A stretch of 64,000 nt of DNA from Ruminococcus sp. XPD3002 (GTDB lineage Bacteria > Bacillota > Clostridia > Oscillospirales > Ruminococcaceae), in assembly GCA_900119535.1 (NCBI GenBank), contig FPJT01000008.1, positions 124,001-188,000 of the forward strand. The letters are read 5' to 3'. Under the pieces are notes generated by a model. The model saw only the letters and a program-made list of their open reading frames with translations, made no database searches and had not been told where the DNA came from. How positions within the stretch are numbered: the first letter of the stretch is position 1; each line of letters opens with the position of its first letter. Made by a program: the position numbers and the translations under genes. This document shows, in pieces, positions 43,453 to 50,991 of this stretch.

Positions 43453-44394
43453 ATGAGCAGTACAAAATACGCAAGTGCTGTTGCGGCTATAAAGGCGATG
43501 GAGAACACTCTTCTCACAAAAGCCGATATGGAGCAGCTTATAAATGCTGGCGGCAATGCAGAGGCTGATTCACTTATTGCAGCAAAACGTTCGGGTTCGG
43601 GAGAGCTTACAGCTGAGGGTGTATGGACGATGCTTCGGGAGTACGCTCCCGACTGCGATGAGATGAAGATACTTCTCTATCCGAATGATTTCCACAACCT
43701 CAAGGCTGCGCTGAAGGCTATGATCGCCGACAGAGCTCCCGAGGACTACTATATCCGTCCCACAAATATCGATACGGAGCAGCTTTCTGTCCTTCTCGGA
43801 AAGAAGGACTACGAGCATCTTCCCGCATATATCCGAAATACGGCAGAGGAGGCATATGAGCTCCTTACACGTACCCTTGACGGACAGCTGGCGGATTCTC
43901 TTATCGACTGCGCTGCACTTTCGGCAATGCAGAAGGATGCGGAAGCGTTCGGCGGTAAATTCATACAGGCTTATGCTGAACTGATAACTGCTTCCGCTGA
44001 CATAAAGACTGCCTACAGAGCTATGCTCATGAAGAAGTCAAAGAACTTCATGGAAGGTGCAGTCTGCGGAAGTACGCATCTGGACAAGACGGACCTTATA
44101 AATGCTGCACTGGGCGGAAGTGAGAGCTTCTTCTCTTACCTTGATATGACTCCTTATGACGAGGCAGGAAAATGCCTTGCACGTTCTGCGGCAGCCTTCG
44201 AGAAATGGGCGGATGATGCAGTTATGGAGCTTGCTGAACCTGCACGTATGCAGGCTTTCGGATGCGAGCCGCTGGAGGCTTACTATATATCGGTCTGCGC
44301 CGAGCTAAAAAATCTGCGTATACTGCGTGTATGCAGGGAATTCGGTGCGGACAGGGAAACAATAACGGAAAGGATGAGAAAGCTTTATGGCTGA
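43453..44394 (+). CDS. ntpC: V-type ATP synthase subunit C
   Basis: A 313-residue helical, funnel-shaped subunit that joins the central stalk to the K ring. It shows the family's three-repeat helix pattern, for example YPNDFHNLKAALKAMIADRA and EPLEAYYISVCAELKNLRIL near the C-terminus. I placed the start at ATG 43453, 6 nt after TAGGTG; the GTG at 43444 overlaps that Shine-Dalgarno. It lies between E and F as in E. hirae, and overlaps ntpG by 8 nt. Confidence 0.9.
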   Translation: MSSTKYASAVAAIKAMENTLLTKADMEQLINAGGNAEADSLIAAKRSGSGELTAEGVWTMLREYAPDCDEMKILLYPNDFHNLKAALKAMIADRAPEDYYIRPTNIDTEQLSVLLGKKDYEHLPAYIRNTAEEAYELLTRTLDGQLADSLIDCAALSAMQKDAEAFGGKFIQAYAELITASADIKTAYRAMLMKKSKNFMEGAVCGSTHLDKTDLINAALGGSESFFSYLDMTPYDEAGKCLARSAAAFEKWADDAVMELAEPARMQAFGCEPLEAYYISVCAELKNLRILRVCREFGADRETITERMRKLYG

Positions 44395-44710
44395 TAATTA
44401 CAAGGCTGCCGTAATTGGCGATACCGCAAGTGTTTCGGGATTTGCGGCTCTCGGACTGTCCGTTTTCTGCGAGACCGAACCTGAAAAGATATCAAAGCTA
44501 ATCAACCGTCTTGCAGTAAATGATTTTGCAGTTATATATATAACCGAGCCTGCTGCAGCAGCTGCAGGTGATACTATAAAGAAATACAGGAGCAGCAAGC
44601 TGCCATCGATAGTCCTTATACCTGCAATAGAGGGTAATACAGGGGACGGCATGAGGGCGCTTCACGAGGCTGTTGAAAAGGCAGTCGGCTCTGATATACT
44701 CAATAAATAA
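44387..44710 (+). CDS. ntpG: V-type ATP synthase subunit F
   Basis: A 107-residue Rossmann-like subunit beginning YKAAVIGDTASVSGFAALGL. It carries DFAVIYITEPAAAA and SKLPSIVLIPAIEGNTGDG, as in the archaeal/V-type F subunit (NtpG in Enterococcus). It sits with D in the central rotor shaft. The start overlaps the end of the subunit C gene. Confidence 0.9.
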   Translation: MADNYKAAVIGDTASVSGFAALGLSVFCETEPEKISKLINRLAVNDFAVIYITEPAAAAAGDTIKKYRSSKLPSIVLIPAIEGNTGDGMRALHEAVEKAVGSDILNK

Positions 44711-44725
44711 AGAGAGGTGCGAAAT

Positions 44726-46495
44726 TTGAGCAGCATTGGAAATATAATCAAGATCTCAGGTCCTCTTGTAGTTGCCGAGGGCATGAGAGATGCCAATATG
44801 TTCGACGTTGTACGTGTAAGCGAAAAGCGTCTTATAGGCGAGATAATCGAGATGCACGGCGACCGTGCGTCCATACAGGTATACGAGGAGACAGCAGGTC
44901 TTGGCACAGGCGAATCAGTTGAGTCCACAGGCGAACCGATGAGCGCTGAGCTTGGCCCCGGACTTATCGGCAGTATCTACGACGGAATACAGCGTCCGCT
45001 GGATGATATACGCAAGGTCTGCGGAAACAATCTTGCAAGAGGTGTTGAAGTTCCATCGATAAAACGTGACAGAAAGTGGCAGTTCACTCCGACTGTAAAG
45101 GAGGGGGACACTGTTGAAAGCGGCGATGTTATAGGTACAGTTCCCGAGACGGATATAGTTCTCCACAAGATAATGGTACCGAACGGCGTAAGCGGCAAGG
45201 TCAAGTCCGTTAAGGAAGGCGAATTCAACGTTGACGAGGTAGTGTGCATCGTTGAGACCGACAAGGGTGACAGGGAGCTTACACTGGTACAGAAGTGGCC
45301 TGTCCGCCGCGGAAGACCTTACAAGAAGAAGCTCTCACCTGATATGCCGCTGGTAACAGGTCAGAGAGTCGTGGACTGCCTTTTCCCTATAGCCAAGGGC
45401 GGAGTTGCAGCTATTCCGGGACCTTTCGGAAGCGGAAAGACCGTTACACAGCATCAGCTTGCAAAGTGGGCAGAGGCGGATATCATCGTGTACATCGGAT
45501 GCGGTGAGCGAGGAAACGAAATGACGGATGTACTGAACGAGTTTCCCGAGCTTATCGATCCTAAAACTGGCAAGTCGCTTATGGAGAGAACAGTTCTCAT
45601 CGCAAATACATCGGATATGCCTGTTGCAGCCCGTGAGGCTTCTGTATATACAGGTATCACCATTGCGGAGTATTACCGTGATATGGGTTATTCAGTTGCA
45701 CTTATGGCGGACTCTACCTCACGCTGGGCAGAGGCTCTCCGTGAGATGTCGGGACGTCTTGAAGAAATGCCCGGTGACGAGGGTTATCCCGCATACCTCG
45801 GAAGCCGTCTTGCACAGTTCTATGAGCGCGCAGGACGAGTTATATCAACAGGCAGTGAAGGCAGAGAAGGCGCACTTTCCGTTATCGGTGCGGTATCGCC
45901 TCCGGGAGGTGACATCTCCGAGCCTGTATCTCAGGCTACACTGCGTATCGTAAAGGTTTTCTGGGGACTTGATTCCTCACTTGCTTATCAGAGACACTTC
46001 CCTGCAATAAACTGGCTCACCAGTTATTCGCTTTATGCGGATTCACTTGCGGACTGGTACGATAACAACGTATCAAAGGACTGGATGATATGCCGCGGAC
46101 GCTTTATGCAGATACTCCACGATGAATCCGAGCTGAAGGAGATAGTAAAGCTCATCGGTATGGATGCACTTTCTGCTAACGACCGTCTTAAAATGGAAAC
46201 AGCAAGGTCTATACGTGAGGACTTCCTGCATCAGCTTGCTTTCCATGAGGTGGACACATACACAAGTCTCAAGAAGCAGCTTTACATGATGAAGCTCATA
46301 CTCGGTTTCAACGATGAGGCTTCCGAAGCTATCGCAAAGGGTGCTGACGTTGAAGAAGTTGCAGGACTTGCAGTACGTGAAAAGATAGGACGATTCAAGT
46401 ATATAGAAGAAAAGGACACAGATGCAGAATACAGCAGACTCACAACGGAGATATCCTCCGAGCTTCACGAGCTGCTCACTAAGGAGGAAGACTGA
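44726..46495 (+). CDS. ntpA: V-type ATP synthase catalytic subunit A
   Basis: A 589-residue catalytic subunit. It opens [19 protein letters not shown]. It has the A-subunit-specific non-homologous insert (RPLDDIRK to ~residue 190), the P-loop [12 protein letters not shown] near residue 231, [19 protein letters not shown] and [23 protein letters not shown]. It hydrolyses ATP at the interface with B. TTG 44726 is the likely start: AGAGAGGTG is 6 nt upstream, whereas GTG 44717 is inside that Shine-Dalgarno. The stop overlaps the B start (TGATG). Confidence 0.97.
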   Translation: MSSIGNIIKISGPLVVAEGMRDANMFDVVRVSEKRLIGEIIEMHGDRASIQVYEETAGLGTGESVESTGEPMSAELGPGLIGSIYDGIQRPLDDIRKVCGNNLARGVEVPSIKRDRKWQFTPTVKEGDTVESGDVIGTVPETDIVLHKIMVPNGVSGKVKSVKEGEFNVDEVVCIVETDKGDRELTLVQKWPVRRGRPYKKKLSPDMPLVTGQRVVDCLFPIAKGGVAAIPGPFGSGKTVTQHQLAKWAEADIIVYIGCGERGNEMTDVLNEFPELIDPKTGKSLMERTVLIANTSDMPVAAREASVYTGITIAEYYRDMGYSVALMADSTSRWAEALREMSGRLEEMPGDEGYPAYLGSRLAQFYERAGRVISTGSEGREGALSVIGAVSPPGGDISEPVSQATLRIVKVFWGLDSSLAYQRHFPAINWLTSYSLYADSLADWYDNNVSKDWMICRGRFMQILHDESELKEIVKLIGMDALSANDRLKMETARSIREDFLHQLAFHEVDTYTSLKKQLYMMKLILGFNDEASEAIAKGADVEEVAGLAVREKIGRFKYIEEKDTDAEYSRLTTEISSELHELLTKEED

Positions 46496-47871
46496 TGCCA
46501 AGAGAATACAGAACTATAGAAGAAGCGGCAGGTCCTCTTCTTCTTGTAAAGGACGTTGAAAACGTTACCTACGGCGAGCTTGCCGAGATACGTCTCAGCA
46601 ACGGTGAGAAGCGCAGATGCCGTGTTCTTGAAATAGACGGCAGCAATGCACTGGTACAGCTTTTCGAGAATGCCGCAGGTATCAACCTTAAGGACAGTGC
46701 GGTAGTTTTCTCGGGACATCAGATGGAGCTTGGCGTATCGGAGGATATGCTCGGCAGAGTCTTTGACGGACTGGGACGTCCTATAGATGACGGTCCCGAG
46801 ATAATCCCCGAGGCGCGTATGGACGTTAACGGTCTTCCGATGAACCCTGTTGCAAGAAAATACCCGCAGGAATTCATACAGACAGGTGTGTCGGCTATTG
46901 ACGGACTCAACACACTGGTAAGAGGTCAGAAGCTTCCTATCTTCTCTGCAAGCGGACTTCCTCATGCTCAGTTTGCCGCACAGATAGCACGTCAGGCACG
47001 AGTTCTCGGCGATAACGAGCAGTTTGCCGTTGTATTTGCAGCAATGGGAATTACCTTCGAGGAGTCGGAGTACTTCGTCCGCAGTTTCCGTGAAACAGGA
47101 GCTCTTGACCGTACAGTGCTGTTCATTAACCTTGCAAACGATTCCGCTATAGAACGTCTTGCCACCCCGAAAATGGCGCTTACCGCCGCAGAGTACCTTG
47201 CATTTGAAAAGGGGATGCACGTACTTGTTATCCTCACTGATATAACCAACTATGCGGACGCTCTCCGTGAAGTATCCGCCGCTCGTAAGGAAGTTCCCGG
47301 ACGCCGAGGCTATCCCGGTTACATGTACACCGACCTTGCTTCACTGTATGAACGTGCAGGCCGTCAGGACGACAAGGAGGGAAGTATCACTATGATACCT
47401 ATCCTCACCATGCCCGAGGACGATAAGACTCATCCTATCCCCGACCTTACAGGCTACATCACAGAGGGACAGATAATACTCTCCCGTGAGCTTTACAGAA
47501 AGGGCATTAATCCGCCTGTGGACGTTCTTCCGTCGCTTTCACGTCTTAAGGATAAGGGTATAGGCAAGGGCAAGACTCGTGCTGACCACTCAGATACAAT
47601 GAACCAGCTTTTCTCCGCTTATGCAAGAGGAAAGGACGCCAAGGAACTCATGGTAGTTCTCGGTGAAGCGGCTCTTACTCCAACGGACCTTATCTATGCG
47701 AAGTTTGCAGATGAGTTCGAGCGCAGATATGTTTCACAGGGCTTCAACAACAACCGAAGCATTGAGGAAACTCTCTCTATCGGCTGGGAGCTTCTTAAGC
47801 TTCTTCCGAGAAGCGAGCTGAGAAGAATCAGGGAAGAATATCTTGCCGAATACTACGACAAGCAGAACTGA
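46495..47871 (+). CDS. ntpB: V-type ATP synthase regulatory subunit B
   Basis: A 458-residue non-catalytic partner of A. It has the beta-barrel start ([20 protein letters not shown]), [45 protein letters not shown] in place of a P-loop, and [23 protein letters not shown]. These distinguish B from A. The ATG shares a base with the A stop, so the two are probably translated in stoichiometric coupling. Confidence 0.97.
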   Translation: MPREYRTIEEAAGPLLLVKDVENVTYGELAEIRLSNGEKRRCRVLEIDGSNALVQLFENAAGINLKDSAVVFSGHQMELGVSEDMLGRVFDGLGRPIDDGPEIIPEARMDVNGLPMNPVARKYPQEFIQTGVSAIDGLNTLVRGQKLPIFSASGLPHAQFAAQIARQARVLGDNEQFAVVFAAMGITFEESEYFVRSFRETGALDRTVLFINLANDSAIERLATPKMALTAAEYLAFEKGMHVLVILTDITNYADALREVSAARKEVPGRRGYPGYMYTDLASLYERAGRQDDKEGSITMIPILTMPEDDKTHPIPDLTGYITEGQIILSRELYRKGINPPVDVLPSLSRLKDKGIGKGKTRADHSDTMNQLFSAYARGKDAKELMVVLGEAALTPTDLIYAKFADEFERRYVSQGFNNNRSIEETLSIGWELLKLLPRSELRRIREEYLAEYYDKQN

Positions 47872-47882
47872 GGTGAGCTGTT

Positions 47883-48533
47883 TTGGCACGACTTAACGTA
47901 AATCCTACCCGTATGGAGCTGAGCAAGCTGAAAAAGAAGCTGGACTCGGCAAGGCGCGGTCATAAGCTCCTTAAGGACAAGCGTGACGAGCTTATGAGAC
48001 AGTTCATGAACCTTATACGTGAGAACCGTCAGCTCCGTGCAGAGGTAGAGGAAGCTATAAAAGCTGCGGACAGATATATGGCAGTTGCAGGTTCGGTAAT
48101 GCAGAGGGAGGCGCTGGAAACAGCACTCATGCTCCCGAAGCAGGAGGTGGAGCTTGAAGTGGGGGAGAAGAACGTAATGAGTGTATATATCCCCGTGTTC
48201 AGTCCGAAATACCGCACCGACGATACCAACGATATATATTCCTACGGCACAGCATTCACTTCTATTGATCTTGACGGCGCTGTAAAGGCACTAAGCGAGG
48301 TGTTCCCGAAGATGATACGTCTTGCGGAGGTAGAGAAGGCTTGTCAGCTAATGGCAGACGAGATTGAAAAGACACGCCGCCGTGTAAATGCACTTGAACA
48401 CATCATGATACCCGATTACGAGGAAACCATAAAATACATCACCATGAAGCTTTCGGAAAACGAAAGAAGTACCACAACTTCACTTATGAAGGTAAAGGAT
48501 ATGGTGCTTAAAGATAGTCACCACTATCACTGA
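47883..48533 (+). CDS. ntpD: V-type ATP synthase subunit D
   Basis: A 216-residue central-shaft coiled coil. It begins LNVNPTRMELSKLKKKLDSARRGHKLLKDKRDEL and ends with the antiparallel helix TRRRVNALEHIMIPDYEETIKYITMKLSENERS, both diagnostic of subunit D. The start is TTG 47883 with GAGGTGA upstream. It is the last gene before the terminator, so the operon has the nine genes F-I-K-E-C-G-A-B-D in Enterococcus order and lacks the ntpH and ntpJ genes found there. Confidence 0.96.
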   Translation: MARLNVNPTRMELSKLKKKLDSARRGHKLLKDKRDELMRQFMNLIRENRQLRAEVEEAIKAADRYMAVAGSVMQREALETALMLPKQEVELEVGEKNVMSVYIPVFSPKYRTDDTNDIYSYGTAFTSIDLDGAVKALSEVFPKMIRLAEVEKACQLMADEIEKTRRRVNALEHIMIPDYEETIKYITMKLSENERSTTTSLMKVKDMVLKDSHHYH

Positions 48534-48544
48534 CGGTTATTATT

Positions 48545-48585
48545 ACAAAAACTGCTCTCTGTTATCCGCAGGGGCAGTTTTTGTA
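48545..48585 (+). terminator. Intrinsic terminator of the V-ATPase operon
   Basis: ACAAAAACTGCTC (48545-48557) pairs with GGGCAGTTTTTGT (48572-48584) with one G-U. The loop is TCTGTTATCCGCAG; the right arm itself holds the T-run. Confidence 0.85.
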
Positions 48586-48608
48586 TGTGTACTCTTTTTG
48601 CAAAAAGG

Positions 48609-48637
48609 TTGACAGAATCACGTCTGTATGATATAAT
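48609..48637 (+). promoter_or_regulatory. Promoter of the class I lysyl-tRNA synthetase gene
   Basis: TTGACA (48609-48614) and TATAAT (48632-48637) with 17-bp spacing, 70 bp before the start. Confidence 0.85.
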
Positions 48638-48706
48638 AATAAGGATATTTTGAAATATACCGTGGTCCACGCGGTTATTACCATATTAATGAAGGAGTTA
48701 AAGATA

Positions 48707-50710
48707 ATGCATTGGTCCGAAAAGATAGCTGACGAGCTTATAAGCAGAAATCCCAACAAGGAGGAATATGTGTGTGCTGCGGGAATCAGTCCCTCAGGTT
48801 CTATACATATAGGAAATTTCAGAGATATCGCTACGAGCCTTTTTGTAGCTAAGGCACTTCAGAAAAAGGGCAAGAAGGCAAAGCTCCTCTTCTCATGGGA
48901 TGAGTTTGACCGTCTCCGTAAGGTACCTGTAAACGTTGCAAAGGTAACAGAGGGATTTGAGAAATACATCGGCTATCCTTATGTTGATGTACCGAACCCG
49001 TTTGAAACCGAAGAAAAGACCTACGCTGAATACTTCGAGAAGGAGTTCGAGGCTTCAATAGACCGTTTCGGAATTAAAATGGATTATCGTCATCAGGCTG
49101 AGATGTACAGAAGCGGCAAGTACCGCGACCACATCCTTACAGCTCTTGAGAAGCGCGGCGAGATATTCGATATTCTTGACAGCTTCCGTACTCAGGATGC
49201 TCAGGAGGGCGAGCGTGAGGCATATTATCCTGTATCTATCTACTGCTCCGAGTGTCACAGGGACACAACTAAGATAACAGCTTACGATGATGCTTCAAAG
49301 ACTGCAAAATACGAGTGCAAGTGCGGACACTGCGGTGATTTCGACTTCACAAAGGATACAAACTGCAAGCTTGCATGGAAGATAGACTGGCCTATGCGCT
49401 GGCTTTATGAAGGTGTTGACTTCGAGCCAGGCGGAAAGGACCATGCAGCTCCAGGCGGTTCATACGATACGAGCCGTGTTATTGCAGAGAAGATCTTCGG
49501 CATCAAAGCACCTATGTTCAAGGGATACGAGTTCATAGGAATCAAGGGTTCTACAGGTAAGATGTCAGGCTCATCAGGCCTTAACATGACTCCCGAGACT
49601 CTCCTTAAGATATACGAGCCTGAGGTACTTCTCTGGCTGTATTCAAGAGTTGAACCAAACAAGGCGTTCAACCTCTGCTTCGATGACGGTATCCTCCGTC
49701 AGTATTTCGAGTTCGACAAGCAGTACGACCAGTACATAAAGGGCGAAGCTGACGAGCATACAAAGTCCATAATAGAGTACAGCCTTATGACTGACCGCAA
49801 GATAAGCACTGTTCCTATGGGACTTCTTGTACAGCTTGGTTCTATCGTTGACTTCAACGTTCCTATGCTTGAAACTGTATTTGAGAAGATAGGTCAGCCG
49901 TACAAGTACGAGGACTTCGCAGGACGTCTCGACCTTGCAAAGTACTGGCTTGAGAACTGCGCTCCCGAAAACGCAAACAAGCTCCTTCCATACCGCAACT
50001 GGGATGTTTACAACGAACTCTCGGACGAGGGCAAGAAGGAGATACAGATACTCCACGATTACCTCAGCAGCAGCGAGTATACTCTCGATGAGCTGAACAC
50101 AGAGCTTTATGCTATCCCGAAGCAGATATTCGGTGAGGACAACCCTGATATCAAGTCACTTCAGGGTGCATTCTTCAAGAGTGTTTATCAGCTTCTTCTC
50201 GGTAAGGAAAAGGGACCTCGTCTCTATCTCTTCCTCTACGCTATCGACAGAGACAGCTATGTAAGACTTCTTGACTTCTCAACACCAATGACAGAGGAGG
50301 AGAAGAATCCTAAGCCTGTTGAGGTCGAGGAGGAAGAAGAGCAGATAGTTTACGGCGATCCCGATCCTGTAAAGCCTGTAAAGGACGAAGTTCAGCTTGA
50401 CGATTTCAGCAAGCTTGACCTGAGAGTATGCAAGATAATCAAGTGCGCAGAGATAAGAAAGTCTCACAGCTGCTATAAGCTTACACTCTCTGACGGTATC
50501 AAGGAGAGAGTTATCGTATCAAGCATAAAGCAGTACTACAAGCCTGAGCAGCTTATCGGCAAGAAGATAATCGTTATCGCAAACCTTGCTTCAACACGTA
50601 TCACAGGTGTAACAAGTGAAGGAATGCTTCTTGCAGCAACCAACAATGCATGCGGATGCAAGGTCATCTTTGTTGACGATATGGTACCGGAGGGTACTCC
50701 AATCGCATAA
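48707..50710 (+). CDS. lysS: Class I lysyl-tRNA synthetase with C-terminal Trbp111-type tRNA-binding domain
   Basis: A 667-residue class I aminoacyl-tRNA synthetase. HIGN in AAGISPSGSIHIGNFRDI and the KMSGS-type loop KMSGSSG mark the Rossmann core. The stretch SWDEFDRLRKVPVNV is characteristic of class I LysRS (archaea, spirochaetes) and rules out MetRS. A four-cysteine zinc knuckle (CSECHRD...CKCGHCG) lies inside the core. After residue ~555 an acidic linker (EVEEEEEQ) leads to a Trbp111/EMAP-II domain (LDLRVCKIIKCAEIRKSHSC to SEGMLLAA), as seen at the end of MetRS. The start ATG 48707 has AAGGAG. The symbol lysS is used for both LysRS classes; this one is not the usual class II enzyme. Confidence 0.9.
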   Translation: MHWSEKIADELISRNPNKEEYVCAAGISPSGSIHIGNFRDIATSLFVAKALQKKGKKAKLLFSWDEFDRLRKVPVNVAKVTEGFEKYIGYPYVDVPNPFETEEKTYAEYFEKEFEASIDRFGIKMDYRHQAEMYRSGKYRDHILTALEKRGEIFDILDSFRTQDAQEGEREAYYPVSIYCSECHRDTTKITAYDDASKTAKYECKCGHCGDFDFTKDTNCKLAWKIDWPMRWLYEGVDFEPGGKDHAAPGGSYDTSRVIAEKIFGIKAPMFKGYEFIGIKGSTGKMSGSSGLNMTPETLLKIYEPEVLLWLYSRVEPNKAFNLCFDDGILRQYFEFDKQYDQYIKGEADEHTKSIIEYSLMTDRKISTVPMGLLVQLGSIVDFNVPMLETVFEKIGQPYKYEDFAGRLDLAKYWLENCAPENANKLLPYRNWDVYNELSDEGKKEIQILHDYLSSSEYTLDELNTELYAIPKQIFGEDNPDIKSLQGAFFKSVYQLLLGKEKGPRLYLFLYAIDRDSYVRLLDFSTPMTEEEKNPKPVEVEEEEEQIVYGDPDPVKPVKDEVQLDDFSKLDLRVCKIIKCAEIRKSHSCYKLTLSDGIKERVIVSSIKQYYKPEQLIGKKIIVIANLASTRITGVTSEGMLLAATNNACGCKVIFVDDMVPEGTPIA

Positions 50711-50730
50711 GGATCAAAGAATGAAAATAT

Positions 50731-50773
50731 GCCATAGTGTTTCCGAGATATTCGGGAGCGCTGTGGCTTTTTT
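50731..50773 (+). terminator. Intrinsic terminator after the lysyl-tRNA synthetase gene
   Basis: GCCATAGTG (50731-50739) pairs with CGCTGTGGC (50759-50767) using two G-U pairs, followed by TTTTTTG. It resembles the terminator at 35104-35147 throughout its length. Confidence 0.85.
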
Positions 50774-50831
50774 GTTTACATATAAACGGTGATGGTTTTG
50801 CATGGCACATAATACGGGATTGAAAAAACAA

Positions 50832-50869
50832 AGCCCCGAAGCGATATAGACCGTTTCGGGGCTGTTTTG
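50832..50869. terminator. Second, probably bidirectional terminator
   Basis: AGCCCCGAA (50832-50840) pairs with TTCGGGGCT (50855-50863), with an A-rich left flank and GTTTTG on the right. It may close transcripts from both the synthetase side and the glycosidase side. Confidence 0.75.
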
Positions 50870-50878
50870 ATATACGTG

Positions 50879-50965
50879 TTATTTCAGAGCTTCCCATTCA
50901 CTGCGTGATATAGCGTAAGCGTAGGAAACACCGTTTTTTCGTCAGTTTCAATGATCATAGATTTT
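50879..50965 (-). pseudogene. Remnant of a short coding sequence
   Basis: On the minus strand the frame ending at the stop 50879-50881 reads KNGVSYAYAISRSEWEALK, which looks like a protein C-terminus. The preceding codons (MIIETDEK) are in another frame, joined at a run of six A. No full-length gene surrounds it. It is most likely a decayed or frameshifted fragment; a chance frame cannot be excluded. Confidence 0.3.
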
Positions 50966-50991
50966 CACCATTTTGGCAGCGCTGAGAATTA

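Noticed and set aside
46465-47220. Minus-strand ORF of 251 aa opposite the V-ATPase B gene
   Set aside because: Its Cys-rich composition is what antisense reading of this codon usage gives; ntpB is unambiguous on the other strand.
48707-50710. Reading the synthetase as methionyl-tRNA synthetase because of its C-terminal tRNA-binding domain
   Set aside because: The SWDEFDRLRKVP block and the HIGN/KMSGS context match class I LysRS, while the MetRS-specific N-terminal block and KFSKS motif are missing.
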